DNA of 64,000 nucleotides, from positions 930,001 through 994,000 of the forward strand of contig NC_014160.1 of assembly GCF_000092185.1 (NCBI RefSeq), in the 5' to 3' direction. This stretch comes from Thermosphaera aggregans DSM 11486 (GTDB taxonomy: Archaea > Thermoproteota > Thermoprotei_A > Sulfolobales > Desulfurococcaceae). The notes beneath the pieces were generated by a model that was given only the letters and a program-made list of their open reading frames with translations, ran no database searches and was not told the DNA's origin. Each line of letters opens with the position of its first letter. Position 1 is the first letter of the stretch. The position numbers and the translations under genes were made by a program. Shown piece by piece: positions 36,420 to 44,884 of this stretch.

Positions 36420-37460
36420 TCAACGCTTGAAGAACCATGAAGTGTCGAAAGGCTTGGCCCTCCTAACCCCGCTTTCGAACAAGGCATGAGAGATTAATGG
36501 TAGGGCTATAGTGGCGTCGACGTAAACAGTCTTCTTCTTCGCTACGGGGGACACCTTTCCCCAGCTTACAGCCTCTTCGAGGGTTGCCCCGCTCAAGCCT
36601 CCCCATTGTGGAGCATCGGTTGTGAACTGTACAACGTATTCAAGGGACTTGTAGTAGTCGTGGACTCCTTCCTCATACTCTCCTATTAGTGTTTGCGCCA
36701 CAGTGACCAGGTTGACGTAGTCTTTTGGAACCCCTCCCCCAATATAAATAGATGAGAGCTTCCTGGACTGCCTCCCTATTTCAACAATATCGTTGAAATC
36801 CTTCACCATGTCTATTACAACCCTGTGCCCCTTCCTATAGGCTAGAAGCGTGGCCATTCCATAGGCGCTGTCGACGAGGGCTGGCGAGAACACTGGAACA
36901 CCAGCTCTATATGCGGCGGAGACAATGCAGTCTATGCCTTTCTCGTTGAGCCACTTGCCGAACTCGTGGAGGAATTCGGCGGTTGAGAACGGCTTTTCCG
37001 AGGGAAGTGTTTCAACGAACTCCTCTATCAACCTCTCCATCTTCCTATATTCTAGTTCGTTTGCAACAGTATCGTAGAACCTGTCGTACTTATGCCTCAA
37101 CAGTTTTTCATCATCTACTGTCGGCAGGGTTTTATAGTATTTAAACCCCATGGCTTCGAAAATGTCCTCGCTTATTATCGCTCCTGTTGAGACGACAACA
37201 TCGACATATCTCTCCTCTACAAGCCATTTCACAATCCTCCACATCCCGGCCGTGCTCATGGAACCGGCTAGTCCGAGAAATATCGTGTTATCGGGATCCC
37301 CGAACATTTCTAGCAAAACCTTGTACGCCTCTCCTAGAGCCCTTCCCTGGAAGGCCGTGTCAGCCATTGCCAAAAGTAGTTGATGTATGCTTCTTTTCTC
37401 AACATTTAAGGATTTAACCTCTCCAAGTATAAAGTTAAGCTCGTCAGGTAGGCTCTCCAT
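36420..37460 (-). CDS. dys: Deoxyhypusine synthase
   Basis: NAD-dependent transfer of aminobutyl from spermidine to a lysine of aIF5A. Markers are FLGLAGSMSTAGM, STGAIISEDIFEAMG, IYIGGGVPKDY, TTDAPQWGGLSGA and EAVSWGKVS with the catalytic lysine. About 346 residues, family length. Start ATG 37460 or TTG 37466. A C/D-box sRNA and tRNA-Pro lie upstream on the same strand. Confidence 0.95.
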   Translation of the reverse strand: MESLPDELNFILGEVKSLNVEKRSIHQLLLAMADTAFQGRALGEAYKVLLEMFGDPDNTIFLGLAGSMSTAGMWRIVKWLVEERYVDVVVSTGAIISEDIFEAMGFKYYKTLPTVDDEKLLRHKYDRFYDTVANELEYRKMERLIEEFVETLPSEKPFSTAEFLHEFGKWLNEKGIDCIVSAAYRAGVPVFSPALVDSAYGMATLLAYRKGHRVVIDMVKDFNDIVEIGRQSRKLSSIYIGGGVPKDYVNLVTVAQTLIGEYEEGVHDYYKSLEYVVQFTTDAPQWGGLSGATLEEAVSWGKVSPVAKKKTVYVDATIALPLISHALFESGVRRAKPFDTSWFFKR

Positions 37461-37515
37461 AGCCAATCCAGCTCAACCGAGAAAACCCTATGACATCCGA
37501 TTTTTTAAATATTGC

Positions 37516-37572
37516 CAGGTCAGACCGCTGAAAGATCATCACTCCTCAGTTTCTAGCGATTTCATCAAGGCT
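37516..37572 (-). ncRNA. C/D-box guide sRNA behind tRNA-Pro
   Basis: Minus strand from 37568: box C TTGATGA, 12-nt guide AATCGCTAGAAA, box D' CTGA, 3-nt spacer, box C' GTGATGA, 12-nt guide TCTTTCAGCGGT, box D CTGA (37520-37523). All four boxes and both spacings are canonical. The second guide is complementary to ACCGCTGAAAG, which I remember as a conserved archaeal 23S rRNA segment near the 3' end. The RNA starts about ten bases after the tRNA-Pro 3' end with no room for a separate promoter, so tRNA and sRNA are probably one transcript. Confidence 0.85.
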
Positions 37573-37577
37573 TTGAA

Positions 37578-37652
37578 TGGGGCCGCGGGGATTTGAACCC
37601 CGGGTCACGGGGGCCCAAGCCCCGCATCCTAGCCAGGCTAGACTACGGCCCC
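37578..37652 (-). tRNA. tRNA-Pro (TGG)
   Basis: Minus strand: acceptor GGGGCCG/CGGCCCC, anticodon stem CGGGG/CCCCG with loop CTTGGGC (anticodon TGG), T-arm CGGGGTTCAAATCCCCG, discriminator A. Intronless. A TTAAAAACTTAAAAA stretch (37682-37696) upstream is its likely box A. Confidence 0.95.
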
Positions 37653-37751
37653 TCTAACAATCATGATAATCCATGCCCTTATTAAAAACTTAAAAAGCAT
37701 CATTCCTCAGAGCCGGCTATAAGGGAGTCGGGGGATGGATTGTTGGAAAAA

Positions 37752-38423
37752 TCATATGGGAGGGGGGAGGTTTGGACTGGGTTGAAGGCTTACCGGCGGA
37801 GCTGGTTGCATACTACTGTATCTCCTTAAAGTCTCCCCTACTGCTACATAAAGGAGGATATAGGCAATGAAGTCTAGTAGTGGAATTATTATTCCAATTA
37901 TGAAGAGAATGCCTGCAACCAGGTAGAGGCTGTTGCCCTCGCTCGAGTTCAGGTTGAAGCAAAGGATGATCATTCCAATGTATCCAAGTATCAGTAGTAT
38001 GTAGCCTATTACGACCAGGAATATTCCGATAAGTATTATAGTTAGTATTACACCTACAATAATGAGTATTAACCCCCAGATAAACCCTATTCTAATCAAT
38101 GAAGCAGCCGTCGAGTACTCTGGACGAGCTTTTCTAAGTTGTTCAACACCAGGAATGAATTTCCCGTAGAAACCATAAAGCCATAACAAGGCCCCGATTA
38201 CGATTGCGATCACGCCAATGGCAAATACAGCTATTGCTGGGCCGGCGCCTTCTCCGCCCATCCCGTGACTGACAGAGGAGAACGCGGCGGCAAAGAAGCC
38301 GAAGATAATGATGAAGAGTGACGCTCCAGCCAAGATCGAGCCTATTATACCGTAGAGAAGTCCCTCGCGCATCTTGCTGAAAGAATCTACTAGATCAGTT
38401 GACGGTACAGGTGCGGCAACCAT
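37752..38423 (-). CDS. Multi-pass membrane protein, DUF973/DUF996-like
   Basis: 223 residues with about six membrane helices, glycine- and isoleucine-rich, beginning with DLVDSFSKMREGLLYGIIGSIL as in archaeal DUF973/DUF996 proteins, and ending in a proline-rich tail (PAPPVSLQPSPNLPPPI). Function unknown. Between tRNA-Pro and tRNA-Arg. Start ATG 38423; upstream TAATATTATAATATTA (38434-38451) is a probable promoter. Confidence 0.75.
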   Translation of the reverse strand: MVAAPVPSTDLVDSFSKMREGLLYGIIGSILAGASLFIIIFGFFAAAFSSVSHGMGGEGAGPAIAVFAIGVIAIVIGALLWLYGFYGKFIPGVEQLRKARPEYSTAASLIRIGFIWGLILIIVGVILTIILIGIFLVVIGYILLILGYIGMIILCFNLNSSEGNSLYLVAGILFIIGIIIPLLDFIAYILLYVAVGETLRRYSSMQPAPPVSLQPSPNLPPPI

Positions 38424-38533
38424 AAAGCCACTCCTCTAATATTATAATATTATTTAAGAAGCTTTATTAATGTTGGGAAAACGATTCTCTCGGAACTCGA
38501 GGCTCGGTTGCAGAGCGGTTTTAGATGTAAATA

Positions 38534-38605
38534 GGGGTGCCAGCTCCATAGGCTTTTACTTCGTACTCTGCTAGTGTTAAAGCCCTGCCGGGGGAGGCAG
38601 ACCCC
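38534..38605. other. Non-coding gap 38424-38753 with a possible structured RNA
   Basis: The 330-base gap holds no convincing gene. Within it, GGGGT (38534-38538) can pair with ACCCC (38601-38605), enclosing two hairpins set directly side by side: GGCTTT/AAAGCC (38551-38556 with 38579-38584) and CTGCC/GGCAG (38585-38589 with 38596-38600). This makes a compact three-way junction in a GC-richer island. Strand is undetermined. Confidence 0.3.
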
Positions 38606-38713
38606 ACGCCACAGTGAGCAATTATGAAATAAAGAGAGTGAGCATCTAGGATCAAATGGTATAAAGTAACCGGGAAACCTGCTCAACTCCGTGAATACTG
38701 TCGAGGTAAATAC

Positions 38714-38720
38714 TTATAAA
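38714..38720 (+). promoter_or_regulatory. TATA box of tRNA-Arg (CCT)
   Basis: TTATAAA, 34-40 bases upstream of the tRNA 5' end, in a locally AT-rich run; fits archaeal box A with a short 5' leader. Confidence 0.6.
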
Positions 38721-38753
38721 CAAGACAACATAATCTTCAATACGGAGGAAACA

Positions 38754-38828
38754 GGGCCCGTTGCCTAGCCAGGATAGGGCGCCGGCCTCCTAAGCCGGAG
38801 GCCCGGGGTTCGAATCCCCGCGGGCCCG
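38754..38828 (+). tRNA. tRNA-Arg (CCT)
   Basis: GGGCCCG/CGGGCCC acceptor, anticodon stem CCGGC/GCCGG with loop CTCCTAA (anticodon CCT), T-arm CGGGGTTCGAATCCCCG, discriminator G. Intronless. Reads AGG. It marks the left edge of a stretch with decayed genes; the opposite edge is a tRNA-Arg on the other strand. Confidence 0.95.
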
Positions 38829-38928
38829 CGTCCACCTACCTGGATAATTGAGAAGATCAAGAGTAATTTACGACATTACCGATTCATATCTCCATGTTTG
38901 ACATAAGGGGTTAGCGGAGCGCTAGAAT

Positions 38929-40345
38929 TTGCGTAGATGTAGAAATCCCATGTGCCTAATGAAAGCTTTGAAACTTCTAGAGTTGAGGAGTAACGATTAT
39001 GCATTTCTGGAGAGTTTCCCCGAGAACATGGAAAAGCTTAATGGTTTTGCAATCGAATGCCTCACCCTCGAGGACGGGAGGAAGGTAAGATTTGCGAACT
39101 CCCGGAACCCGATTACGATATCCATGATTCAATATTCTGCCCACCTCTGATTTTACTAGTCCAAAACCGTTCACTACGTGATTAGACCTATTAGAGGTAT
39201 TTATGAAGTAATATATGAGAAGAAGGCTGGTCTACTTAGCGTCAAAGGGGCTGTGGAACCGGTCGAGGCATCAAATACTTGAATACAAAGGGTAGGATAC
39301 ATTGTAAAATATAGAGTAGTCCCTGAAAACACGACTATTCTACTTCCGAGCGATTATTTCAGAAGTCAAAACAACGTGTTATACACGAAGATCCCAGCAT
39401 TGATTATATATAACGAATGCTCGGTCTCGGGGATTATAAGCCCACCGCTCAGTATTTTTCGCTCAGACCCGGGTTTAAGGTTTGACTCTGTCTTCACAGC
39501 GGGCTTTTTAAAGGACTAGATCAGGAATGGAATAATTCCAGCTGTAAATCTCTACAAGAGCGGCTCCACATGGGTTGTGAGTGTACTTCTTCAGCATGAA
39601 TTATTACACTTTACCCGGCTCTGTTAAGTAGGCTTACATCTGGGGTAGACCTGTCTTCGAGATAGGGGGTAAGTATTATTGTTACAGAGGAGTGTTTACT
39701 GCTGGGTGAGGAGGCGAGAGCATACATTTCAGACGTATGCTGAATGGAAGTTACATTCTGAGTGGTTCACAGGATGGTCTCACAGCATTATAATGAACAG
39801 TTTATTCAATGGAACATCACTTCAGAGATGGATACTGTCAGGAGATGCTTTAAGCAATGGCTACTTAGACGTTAATGAAACCCTAGGTTTGTTTGAAGCA
39901 ACAAGTTTTCATGACGTTTGCGGTAGCGATTTTGAGATAGGCTTACCGGTGGAGCCTGCCCCAGCCATGGGTGCTTGCTTTGCAACGTGGCTTGGAGTCG
40001 GCTTTTGCAGGGGCTTTCACCGCGTCGATGAGATACGAAGGAAGCTCCATATTCATTAGTGGTACATTGGCAAATCGTGGACGGATCGGTGATGCGGGCT
40101 CGGATAAGCCAGAAGCAATAATGTTGCTATCAGCCGGTACACATATAAGCAGTCATCTTGCTCTTATAACGTACCCTCAGGATCGTATTTTTAGTGCTCG
40201 TAGTATTTTGAAACCCTATGCATTTTCCACTCCTTCCCATGTTTCAATCAGGATAAGGCTTTACTGTTCGAGGAATGCTTGTCCAGTCCAGCTGGAATCC
40301 AAGTCGATACATGTTTTTAAAGACATTGTAATTAAATATTCGTAG
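38929..40345 (+). pseudogene. Remnant of a large, probably surface-exposed protein gene
   Basis: Frame 1 reads protein-like sequence from 38929 to about 39620, interrupted by stops (39148, 39157, near 39283 and 39517): for example IYEVIYEKKAGLLSVKG, VGYIVKYRVVPENTTILLPS and IPAVNLYKSGSTWVV. Another frame takes over (AYIWGRPVFEIGGKYYCY, RRMLNGSYILSGSQ), then frame 1 again (NGYLDVNETLGLFEATSF), then frame 2 from about 39985 (SAFAGAFTASMRYEGSS) to 40345. The content is beta-strand- and serine-rich, like crenarchaeal secreted proteins. Family not identified. At least seven lesions make it a dead gene. Confidence 0.6.
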
Positions 40346-40355
40346 GCTGATCCAT

Positions 40356-43300
40356 ATGATTAAGTACGGGTTCGACGCTAGGGGCAGGTTTTATATAGAG
40401 AATTATAATACGTCGAGGCCTTTCGCCAGCTTTCTCCCCGGGATAGCGGGGGAGAAGGGAATTCCTCTATGGGTGTTCTACGTCAACAGGGCGCAGTGCA
40501 TTAGCTCTTTTGGATTCCAAGATAAGGATCATCCTATAATGGAGTTCGACTCAGCTGTTAGAGCGTATCAAAGAGTGGGAACTCACGGTTTCAGGACTTT
40601 CATAAAGCTACCTGAGGAAGGAGTATTCTACGAGCCCTTCACTACTACGGGCGGAGGCATCTCCCAAACAATGTATATAGGAAGGGGCGAACTAGAAATA
40701 GAGGAGGTTAACGAACGGCTTAGCCTCCAGATAAATGTTCTCTACTATACTATACCAAGAGAGAGAATACCGGCGCTTGTGCGGAGAGTGGTTATAAAGA
40801 ATCTTTCATCTAATACTCGGCTCATTGAATTACTAGATGGCATGCCCTTCATAGTGCCTTACGGTGTGAACGATTGGGTTTTAAAACACATGCTTACAAC
40901 GATTAAAGCATGGATGGAAGTTTACAATCTCGAGAAAGGGATTCCATTCTTCAAGCTGAGATCTTCCACGGAGGATGTTCCTAGAGTCGAGGAGTTGAGC
41001 CAGGGGAACTTCTACGTCTCGTTAGCCGTAATGGATGGGAGGAGCCAGCTATTGAAACCCCTGGTCGACCCGGACCTGGTCTTCGGCAGTGATACCTTCC
41101 TGTTTAAACCTGAAAACTTCATCAGTAAACCGTTAAGGGATCTGGTTAACGCGAGACAGGTAACTTTTAACAAACTGCCGTCAGCCTTTACCCCTCTCGA
41201 GACAAGGCTTGAACCAGGTGGTTTTGTTAAAATCTACACTATTATAGGCTACGCTCCTAGCATGGCGGTGCTTGAGGAATATGTGGAAAGATTCACTAGT
41301 GAGAGATACCTTGAGGAGAAGAGGGAGGAGGCGAACGCTATATTAGAGGAGATCGTGAAGGATGTTTTCACGAAGACTTCTTCAAGGCTTTTCGACGAGT
41401 ATGTTAAACAGTGTTACCTGGATAACGTCCTCAGGGGAGGATATCCGGTTGTTTTTGACAGGGAGAAACCCCTTGTCTACTATCTCTACCTGAGAAAGCA
41501 TGGAGATCAGGAGAGGGATTACAATTACTTCGTCATGACTCCGGAATACTACTCAACAGGGAATGCCAATTACAGGGACGTCAATCAGAATAGGCGTGAA
41601 TACGTATTCCTACATCCTGAAATACGGGATTACGATGTAAAGTTCTTCGTAAACCTTATTCAAGCGGATGGTTACAACCCGCTCGTAATAAACGGGGTGA
41701 AATACTGGTTTAAAGCGGAAAACGCAGGCTTTCTAAAAGAGATCGTGGATGAACCGGGGCAGCTTGAAGAGTTTCTGAGAAAGCCCTTCACGCCGGGAAA
41801 ACTGCTGATGTTTCTCGAGGAGAAGGGGATTAGGCCTAAGGTGTCCTATGAGGAGTTTCTTAGGGAAGTAATCAAGCATTGCGACGAGGAAGTGGATGCT
41901 GTTCATGGAGAGGGCTTCTGGGTTGATCACTGGACGTATAACCTCGACTTGATCGAGAGCTATCTTGGAGTATACCCTGATAGAAAGAAGGAGCTCCTAT
42001 TCAACGACCATAGTTACACATACTACGACAACCACGTGGTTGTTCTCCCGAGGAGTAAGAGGTATGTAATCGATAATGGGAAGGTGAGACAATATAATTC
42101 TCTCGCAGAAGATCCCGAGAAGAAATTGCTGATAGAGTCTAGGAAGGAGTACAAGCACTTAATGAGGACCGGGAAGGGGAGAGGAGAAATATACAGGACA
42201 AACCTTGCTTCAAAGCTTCTAAACCTGGCCCTAGTTAAGTTCGCCACTCTTGATCCGGGAGGGATTGGGATTGAAATGGAGGCTGGTAAGCCGGGATGGT
42301 ATGATGCTTTAAACGGGCTTCCAGGATTATTCGGTTCCTCGGTAGGGGAGGCCGCTGAGCTGTTAAGGCTTGTCAACTTCTTGATCACAGTATTCGAGGA
42401 GTTTCCGGGAGAGGAGCTTCGCATCCCGGTAGAGGTCTGGGATTTGTACAAGGAGGAGCTACGGCTTCTAGAGGAATATGGCTTTATAGGCGGGGAGGAA
42501 AGGGATCATTGGCTCTGGGACAACCTCTCAAGGCTACGTGAAGATTACAGGGAGAGGGTGAAGCTAGGCTTTGAAGGCAGCGAGGTAAGGGTTAGGGCTG
42601 GAGAGCTTGTCAAGGGATTGGGAATGCTCAGGGATAAGTTGTCGGCTGGGATTGAACGCGCTATGCAGGAGAACGACGGATTACTACCCATGTACTACTA
42701 TTACGAGCCCGTAGAGTACAGGGTAAGGGAGAACGGGGAGGTTGAGATTCTTAGGTTTGAGAAAAAGAAAATGCCTCTCTTCCTCGAAGGCATAGTTAAA
42801 CAATTCAGAATTATTAGGGACAAGGAGTTTCTCAAAGAGGTTTATAGAAAAGTGAAAGAGAGCGATCTATATGATAAAAAGCTGGGAATGTACAAGGTTA
42901 ACGCACCCCTTAAGGATCAGCCGATCGAGATCGGTAGAGCAAGAGCGTTCACCCCCGGGTGGTTGGAGAACGAGTCCATCTGGTTACACATGGAGTATAA
43001 ATACATGTTGGAGCTGATAAGGAGAGGGCTCTACGAAGAGTTCTACCAGGACTTTAAAAACGTGATTGTGGCGTTCCTGGATCCAGGAGTCTACGGGAGA
43101 AGCCCGCTGGAAAGCTCGTCATTCATAGTTAGCAGTGCCTATCCCGATGAATCGCTTCATGGAGCAGGCTTCGTCGCTAGGTTGACTGGAGCCAACGCGG
43201 AGTTTATCAGCATATGGAAGAACATGTTCATAGGGGATAAGCCGTTCACTGTTGAAAATGGAGAACTAGTTTTAACGTTCAAGCCAGCCCTACCGGGTTG

Positions 43301-43541
43301 GCTCTTCGACGGAGAAGGCAAAGTATCCTTCAACTTCCTCGGGAAATGCATTGTAACATATCATAACCCGGGAAGAAAGGATACCTGGAGGCTCAACCTC
43401 GAAAAGACGAGGATGATACTACACATGGTGGACGGGGAAAAGATTGAGATAAGCGGGAACATTGTGAGAGGAAACCTAGCATTAAAGGTGAGAAGCGGTC
43501 AAGTTAAAGCAATAGACGTATACCTGCCACCGTCTTCCTAG
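40356..43541 (+). CDS. GH94-like glycoside phosphorylase
   Basis: A 1061-residue cytoplasmic protein without signal peptide. The N-terminal beta-sandwich (RPFASFLPGIAGEKGIPLWV, then SFGFQDKDHPIMEF) is the pattern of cellobiose-phosphorylase-like enzymes. The (alpha/alpha)6 barrel includes HGEGFWVDHWTYNLD and KPGWYDALNGLPGLFGSS, where acidic residues suit the general acid. The length is above GH94 and closer to the longer phosphorylases of the same clan (GH149/GH161). It would split a beta-glucoside with phosphate to a sugar-1-phosphate. Substrate unknown; no transporter lies next to it. It stands intact between two decayed genes. Confidence 0.75.
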   Translation: MIKYGFDARGRFYIENYNTSRPFASFLPGIAGEKGIPLWVFYVNRAQCISSFGFQDKDHPIMEFDSAVRAYQRVGTHGFRTFIKLPEEGVFYEPFTTTGGGISQTMYIGRGELEIEEVNERLSLQINVLYYTIPRERIPALVRRVVIKNLSSNTRLIELLDGMPFIVPYGVNDWVLKHMLTTIKAWMEVYNLEKGIPFFKLRSSTEDVPRVEELSQGNFYVSLAVMDGRSQLLKPLVDPDLVFGSDTFLFKPENFISKPLRDLVNARQVTFNKLPSAFTPLETRLEPGGFVKIYTIIGYAPSMAVLEEYVERFTSERYLEEKREEANAILEEIVKDVFTKTSSRLFDEYVKQCYLDNVLRGGYPVVFDREKPLVYYLYLRKHGDQERDYNYFVMTPEYYSTGNANYRDVNQNRREYVFLHPEIRDYDVKFFVNLIQADGYNPLVINGVKYWFKAENAGFLKEIVDEPGQLEEFLRKPFTPGKLLMFLEEKGIRPKVSYEEFLREVIKHCDEEVDAVHGEGFWVDHWTYNLDLIESYLGVYPDRKKELLFNDHSYTYYDNHVVVLPRSKRYVIDNGKVRQYNSLAEDPEKKLLIESRKEYKHLMRTGKGRGEIYRTNLASKLLNLALVKFATLDPGGIGIEMEAGKPGWYDALNGLPGLFGSSVGEAAELLRLVNFLITVFEEFPGEELRIPVEVWDLYKEELRLLEEYGFIGGEERDHWLWDNLSRLREDYRERVKLGFEGSEVRVRAGELVKGLGMLRDKLSAGIERAMQENDGLLPMYYYYEPVEYRVRENGEVEILRFEKKKMPLFLEGIVKQFRIIRDKEFLKEVYRKVKESDLYDKKLGMYKVNAPLKDQPIEIGRARAFTPGWLENESIWLHMEYKYMLELIRRGLYEEFYQDFKNVIVAFLDPGVYGRSPLESSSFIVSSAYPDESLHGAGFVARLTGANAEFISIWKNMFIGDKPFTVENGELVLTFKPALPGWLFDGEGKVSFNFLGKCIVTYHNPGRKDTWRLNLEKTRMILHMVDGEKIEISGNIVRGNLALKVRSGQVKAIDVYLPPSS

Positions 43542-43589
43542 TGCTTCTTTCTGTAAAAAGTTTTTAGTTAAGTTTTTAACGAGGGTCTC

Positions 43590-44650
43590 CTAAACATTGC
43601 CTAAGTCTCTCCGATATACTTGTAGGAGTTTCCAACCCCATCCACCCTGGTCTACTAATGTCTCTTCATAGAATCTTAATACTGGTGGTTCGTAAATCCA
43701 TTTAAGACCTTTAATCAGCTCCTTGTTCTCAAATAGCCGAGTTAATCTATCGGCCAGGTAGTCAAGATGGCTTTGGAGATAGGTTTTCCTCGGCACGGCG
43801 AGCCCGATTAAGCCGAGTTTGACGGGTATTTCCCCAAAGTATTGGGGTCCCTATCCATTGATGATTGTCCCCGCTCCATGCTTCTAATACCTGGTGAAAG
43901 GTAGAGGGGGCTTGCTAATGCTCCAGCGGGATATCCTCCCGTTAATTCTCGGGGATTAACGGTACGTGCTCAAGGGATCTTCTCGCATCAACATGTATCC
44001 CCAGTCCTCCAGGAGGTTTGACTACAGGTATTTCCTTCTTATCAAGTTTTCCAGGCTAAGCCTTATCTGCTCGACCTCGTAGAATGGAAGATTGTCGTCG
44101 AAAGCAGTTTTCAACCCATTTATCAAAATCGCTACTTCCTTAAGGCTCATCCCGCCGTAGCTTGAGTATCCTTCGAACACGGCCTGCCATGATCCCACTT
44201 CTTCGAATAGCTTATCATCACTCCTGATAGTTACGAACCCGCCTCCAACATAGAATCCTTTCCGAGGGCTCGCATACGCTATATCAGTGAGCTCCACGAG
44301 TTCCCTAATAATTTCCAAGGCAGTTCTCCATGCAACCAGGGAGGCCTCGAGTCCTCATCAGAGTTATCTGCCTATCAGCCATGCTGATATCCGCCACCAG
44401 CGGAATCCCATACTTACCGCATATTTCTCCTATCTCAAAGTAATCCTTCATGCTAAAGGGTTAGCCGCAAGGTTCGAAGCATTCTCTATTCTCACAGTAG
44501 CAATCCGGTCCGAGTTTTTCACATCTTCCACCAGCCTAACCGTATCCATGTTTCCATTAAACCTGAACGGGTTTCTCAGGCTCGAACGCTTCTTAAAGAG
44601 GTAAATATAGGGGATGGCGTGAAAATTTATTCCAACTTGATGGAAACTAT
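43590..44650 (-). pseudogene. Decayed tryptophanase/tyrosine phenol-lyase gene
   Basis: Minus-strand fragments in changing frames read in order as a PLP beta-elimination lyase: NPFRFNGNMDTVRLV, SMKDYFEIGEICGKYGIPLV, GGFVTIRSDDKLFEEV with FEGYSSYGGMSLKEV, IPVVKPPGGLGIHVDARR, then YPAGALASPLYLSPGIRSME, and the C-terminal PRKTYLQSHLDYLADRL with IYEPPVLRFYEE. Internal stops and frameshifts separate them (near 43800, 43930, 44020, 44330, 44460). The N-terminal third of the enzyme, including the GDYVPGN-type region, is missing. The end of the fragments is close to tRNA-Arg. Confidence 0.85.
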
Positions 44651-44794
44651 GAATCAGGCTAGAAGAAATGCTGACAAGATACGTAGGAGATTCTGATAGA
44701 ATCAGTATGTGAACGTGGTAAGCCACGCAGCTTAATGAAGCCTGAAACATGGAAAACAATTCAATAAAACATACTCGAGTATTTAAAGAAAACA

Positions 44795-44870
44795 CGGGCC
44801 CGCCGGGATTTGAACCCGGGGCCTCCGGCTCCGAAGGCCGGCGCCCTGATCCTGGCTAGGCAACGGGCCC
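44795..44870 (-). tRNA. tRNA-Arg (TCG)
   Basis: Minus strand: acceptor GGGCCCG/CGGGCCC, anticodon stem CCGGC/GCCGG with loop CTTCGGA (anticodon TCG), T-arm CCGGGTTCAAATCCCGG, discriminator G. Intronless. It differs little from the tRNA-Arg(CCT) at 38754 and faces it. Box A probably lies at 44897-44908 inside the endonuclease V tail. Confidence 0.95.
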
Positions 44871-44884
44871 TTTCAAGGTTTTAC

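Noticed and set aside
38450-38686. 78-codon minus-strand frame upstream of the DUF973-like gene
   Set aside because: No ribosome site, odd composition, and no protein-like pattern; overlaps the possible structured RNA.
42023-42451. 142-codon frame opposite the phosphorylase
   Set aside because: Shadow of the GH94-like gene; no start signal or protein-like pattern.
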